Shown piece by piece: positions 16,467 through 18,927 of a stretch of 18,927 nucleotides of DNA. The DNA is from Anammoximicrobium sp032229885 (GTDB lineage Bacteria; Planctomycetota; Planctomycetia; Pirellulales; Pirellulaceae), in assembly GCA_032229885.1 (NCBI GenBank), contig JAVYAJ010000246.1, positions 1-18,927 on the forward strand. The letters run 5' to 3'. The notes below the pieces were generated by a model that saw only the letters and a list, made by a program, of their open reading frames with translations, made no database searches and was not told the DNA's origin. Position 1 is the stretch's first letter. Each line of letters starts with the position of its first letter. The translations under genes were made by a program, and so were the position numbers.

Positions 16467-17711
16467 ATGACCAATCCACGTGGGCTTGCCGTTCGCCATA
16501 CGATTGTGGTTCTTTGCGTGGCCTTTCTCCACCCTGGAGGTTTGGCACATGGCGATCTATATACGGACGGCGTACTTTCTCTGGAATGGCTTGTGGACTC
16601 ATCGGATGAGATCCTTTTCGTACACATCGAGCCTGAGGCCGCTTACGGGCAGCCCACGGTGAATCAGCGGAGCGTCCTCAAGACGCATAAGGTCAGCCCG
16701 CGTTTGACCGCGGACCAGAGTCTCATGGAGATCCGGCGATGGCGCGGATGGGCGCATGGACCACGTCCGGAGGTGAACGAGGATTGGCTGTTTTTCGTGA
16801 GAAGGACCTATCGTGGTGGTTCCGCATCGGGACACGTGTTTCACGGAATCAATCTGACGCAGCCGCTGAAATCATACTCGACGGCCGCGATCACACGGGA
16901 TGGTAAGCCACTGGTCGATCGGCAGTCGATTCTCGCTGCTGTCGAAGCACGCGTTCAACGCGATCACCGCCTGTCACCCGACGTAGATCGATCCGCCGTT
17001 GACAAGCTGGCCGGCGTCATCGGGAACAAATGGAGTCGAGAGCAAGAGCGCAGCGTGGGAACGACCTATCTGAAGGCGCATCTAGGCGGGACGCTCGTCA
17101 GAATTGACTGCGACGTCTGGGATCGTCTGGGCGCAGACACCTGGCTCATTCGAGCGGTCGTCCCCGTGGAACCGGATGACCATTGCCGACTTATGGAAGC
17201 GGCCCTGGACGTCCCCAAACGAAGGCCGGCGTCGCGTTTCCTGCATCCGATCATGGCGCTTGTGAACTTTCCAGGCCAAGAGACCGAGGCGTGTCTGACG
17301 GAGATTATCAAAAGGTACCCCCTCCACGGTAGCAGCATTATTGCTAAAGATGTTCTTCATTTCTTCGACTATCATCTCGAACCAACGGATCCCAAAAATC
17401 AGGCACTCGTCGGGCGATGGCGGCTCGAAGGGCGCCGCGAACTGATCGACATCACTTTCACGCGCGACCAGACCTTCGTCGCGACGACTTTTGCTCGCCC
17501 CGAGCACGAACACGAGCGAGCACGACATCTCTGGGATGGGCAAGGATATTGGTTGGTTCGCGACAGCCGCCTTTCGATCATGCGGACGCATGTCCGTGTG
17601 GGACTTACTTGGCACGATTCAAGGCGTGAACTGTTCCGCGGCAAAAAGATCAAAGGGATAACATCGGCTGAGGCGGTGCTCGACGGTGGTCCACCGATGA
17701 AGCGAAAGTGA
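16467..17711 (+). CDS. Exported protein of unknown function, probable integron cassette gene
   Basis: The product is 414 residues from the ATG at 16467. A GTG at 16440 would start inside the attC-like site and is less likely. A hydrophobic segment at about 11-22, with a plausible cleavage after LAHG (residues 26-29), reads as a signal peptide. The middle (30-310) has no motif I recognise. The C-terminal 100 residues begin ALVGRWRLEG (about 312-321) and continue with a strand pattern (IDITFTRDQTFVATTF, later GYWLVRDSRLSI) typical of lipocalin-like small-molecule-binding barrels; this is a shape-level guess. No strong ribosome-binding site is visible, which is common for cassette genes starting right after the recombination core. 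It starts 7 bases after the core of one attC-like site and stops 15 bases before the next, so it forms a self-contained cassette of 1356 bp. Confidence 0.78.
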   Translation: MTNPRGLAVRHTIVVLCVAFLHPGGLAHGDLYTDGVLSLEWLVDSSDEILFVHIEPEAAYGQPTVNQRSVLKTHKVSPRLTADQSLMEIRRWRGWAHGPRPEVNEDWLFFVRRTYRGGSASGHVFHGINLTQPLKSYSTAAITRDGKPLVDRQSILAAVEARVQRDHRLSPDVDRSAVDKLAGVIGNKWSREQERSVGTTYLKAHLGGTLVRIDCDVWDRLGADTWLIRAVVPVEPDDHCRLMEAALDVPKRRPASRFLHPIMALVNFPGQETEACLTEIIKRYPLHGSSIIAKDVLHFFDYHLEPTDPKNQALVGRWRLEGRRELIDITFTRDQTFVATTFARPEHEHERARHLWDGQGYWLVRDSRLSIMRTHVRVGLTWHDSRRELFRGKKIKGITSAEAVLDGGPPMKRK

Positions 17712-17726
17712 GCAATCGGTAAGCCT

Positions 17727-17815
17727 GCCGAACAACGGGGATGCACGTGAGCCGCGATAACGTCGCGCGAGATGGCGAATCGTGTGACGTGGCTGCGTGA
17801 TCCCGGTCGTTCGGC
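17727..17815 (+). repeat. attC-like integron recombination site 2
   Basis: Cores GCCGAAC (17727-17733) and GTTCGGC (17809-17815) are perfectly complementary. Inside a mostly unpaired spacer, GGGAT (17738-17742) pairs with ATCCC (17800-17804). The G at 17743 is extrahelical, then CACG (17744-17747) pairs with CGTG (17796-17799). A further extrahelical G at 17749 is followed by AGCCGCG (17750-17756) pairing with CGTGGCT (17788-17794), one position being a wobble. Two core-type boxes, a spacer, an inner stem and unpaired bases on the left arm only are the diagnostic architecture of attC (59-base element) sites. Its orientation matches the gene upstream. Confidence 0.72.
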
Positions 17816-17873
17816 TTGAAAGGAGCATCCTGTACTACTAACCTCAAGCATCGTGAAGTTTGTGACAATGTTT

Positions 17874-18927
17874 TCAGGCAGCGACAGCGTTAAGTTGTGG
17901 AAGGGTTACATGTTGTGCTTGCAGTAGGGCTGTGGCGATGTGTCGGCCTTTCGCAGTGTTATGATCGCGTCGACGTCCGGGTGATGTGCGGATAAGACCA
18001 TGCGCGCGAAGGAGGCGAAGCCGATGGGAGACCTTGGATGTGATTCGGCGACGTTCGTCTGGATCATCGGATGTTGGTGGATATAGACGATAAGCCACAT
18101 CACGGTTGCGAAAGCCCCCCACGGCCAAGGCGCCATCGCTGATGGCTTCCAGAAGTGTTCGGTCCCCTTCACACCAGGGACGTAAAGCGCGGTGGCGTTT
18201 GCCTTGCTTATAAACAGGAGAACAGAGCTCAGCTGCCAACTGGCCCGCCGGTGTGGGCGTGTCCAGCGACGCCAAGGCTTTGGCGTAACGGTCGGTGGCT
18301 TGCTGGGAGACTTCGGGGCGGCGATGCAGGTCGGCTACGCCCTTGCGCATGGGGCGCCAGGACTTCGGACCGTGCGGCTCGCGGTCGCTGGCTCGATAAG
18401 ACTCAAATGCTGCGGGGTGATTGATGGTCGTTTCGATCCGCAAGATGGACCGGCCTTTATCGTACGCCTTGATCGAGTTACCGTAAGCGTGATGTTTCAC
18501 ACGCACCCCTTGAGGACGCTCCTTGTAATCACTCAGGACTTCCCTTTGATACCGTGAGTCCGGCCGCTTGCCTGGAAACGCAAGACGTCCTGGGTCCCGT
18601 AGGTAGCAATCGCTCCCCGCACTAGTTGAGGATAAAATGTCGCCAAGACGAAGGGAGACGCAAAGGCCGTATCCGTCGCCCCCTCCGTTGGGAAAGCCGA
18701 CCAGTAGTACGAGATGCCAGCGCGCGAACTATCTGCGCCGCGAAACGTCCGCCCGTGCACGGGAGTCAATCTTCGTGCCACAGCATCCAGCACTTTGGGC
18801 CAACGGAGCTTCTGCATGGGGTCCATGAGCGTCTAGGCTCGGGCGAAGTCTTCGATCCAAGGAAAACGGTTGTCATACCGTTCGTATTGCAGGCCGTCTT
18901 GGTCCACTCGACGTGCCAACCATTCCC
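17874..18927 (-). pseudogene. Broken member of a large uncharacterised family with C-terminal winged helix
   Basis: Read on the minus strand from the right edge, the frame encodes RYDNRFPWIEDFARA, then a TAG (18833-18835), then TLMDPMQKLRWPKVLDAVARR up to about 18551. There a one-base deletion shifts the frame. The adjacent frame continues with EVLSDYKERPQGVRVKHH, SILRIETTINHP, WRPMRKGVADLHRR and a winged-helix-like RLRLLRAHGLI...GRHIATALLQAQ, to a TGA at 17874. Placed together, these segments follow the order of a widespread, often multicopy family of about 450-500 residues whose role I do not know; a mobile-element link is possible. The 5' part lies beyond the window. TAG for a family Gln (CAG) plus the frameshift make it a likely pseudogene; sequencing error could explain the frameshift but less easily both lesions. 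Confidence 0.65.

Overview
The window is GC-rich bacterial DNA, most likely from a planctomycete (Pirellula/Rhodopirellula-like). This rests on recalled resemblance, not a search: a secreted protein of a type I associate with planctomycetes, a very large exported multidomain glycoside hydrolase, loosely packed genes with long gene-free gaps, and integron-type recombination sites whose sequence resembles those I recall from Rhodopirellula. No rRNA or tRNA gene was seen.

Layout. 1-735 has no gene but several perfect hairpins and a short direct repeat. 736-1776 encodes an exported protein of unknown function. 1777-2986 is a 1.2-kb stretch with no convincing gene. 2987-10175 is a three-gene, translationally coupled operon for a type I-G (formerly I-U, 'Dpsyc'/GSU005x) CRISPR-Cas effector: csb1 (Cas7 backbone), csb2 (Cas5-Cas6 fusion) and a 1388-residue Cas3 with helicase then HD nuclease. 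That Cas3 carries an extra C-terminal module of about 315 residues resembling the large (Cas8-type) subunit. 10467-15653 encodes a secreted GH2-type glycoside hydrolase of 1728 residues. 15972-16256 encodes a small Cys-rich protein. 16467-17711 encodes an exported protein of unknown function with a lipocalin-like C-terminus. 17874 to the right edge is a broken gene on the minus strand.

How the parts work together. The operon has the pieces for crRNA processing, crRNA binding, target recognition and target degradation. No cas1, cas2, cas4 or CRISPR array is visible in the window, so spacers would have to come from elsewhere, or the locus is an effector-only remnant. If the C-terminal module of Cas3 really is the large subunit, the effector would be encoded by three polypeptides instead of four.

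The right-hand 2 kb looks like part of an integron cassette array. Two attC-like sites (about 16350-16459 and 17727-17815) share a GGGGATGCAC left arm, a GTGATC right arm with an extra unpaired G, and a terminal GTTCGGC core. They flank a gene that starts 7 bases after one core and ends 15 bases before the other site. No integrase gene is in the window.
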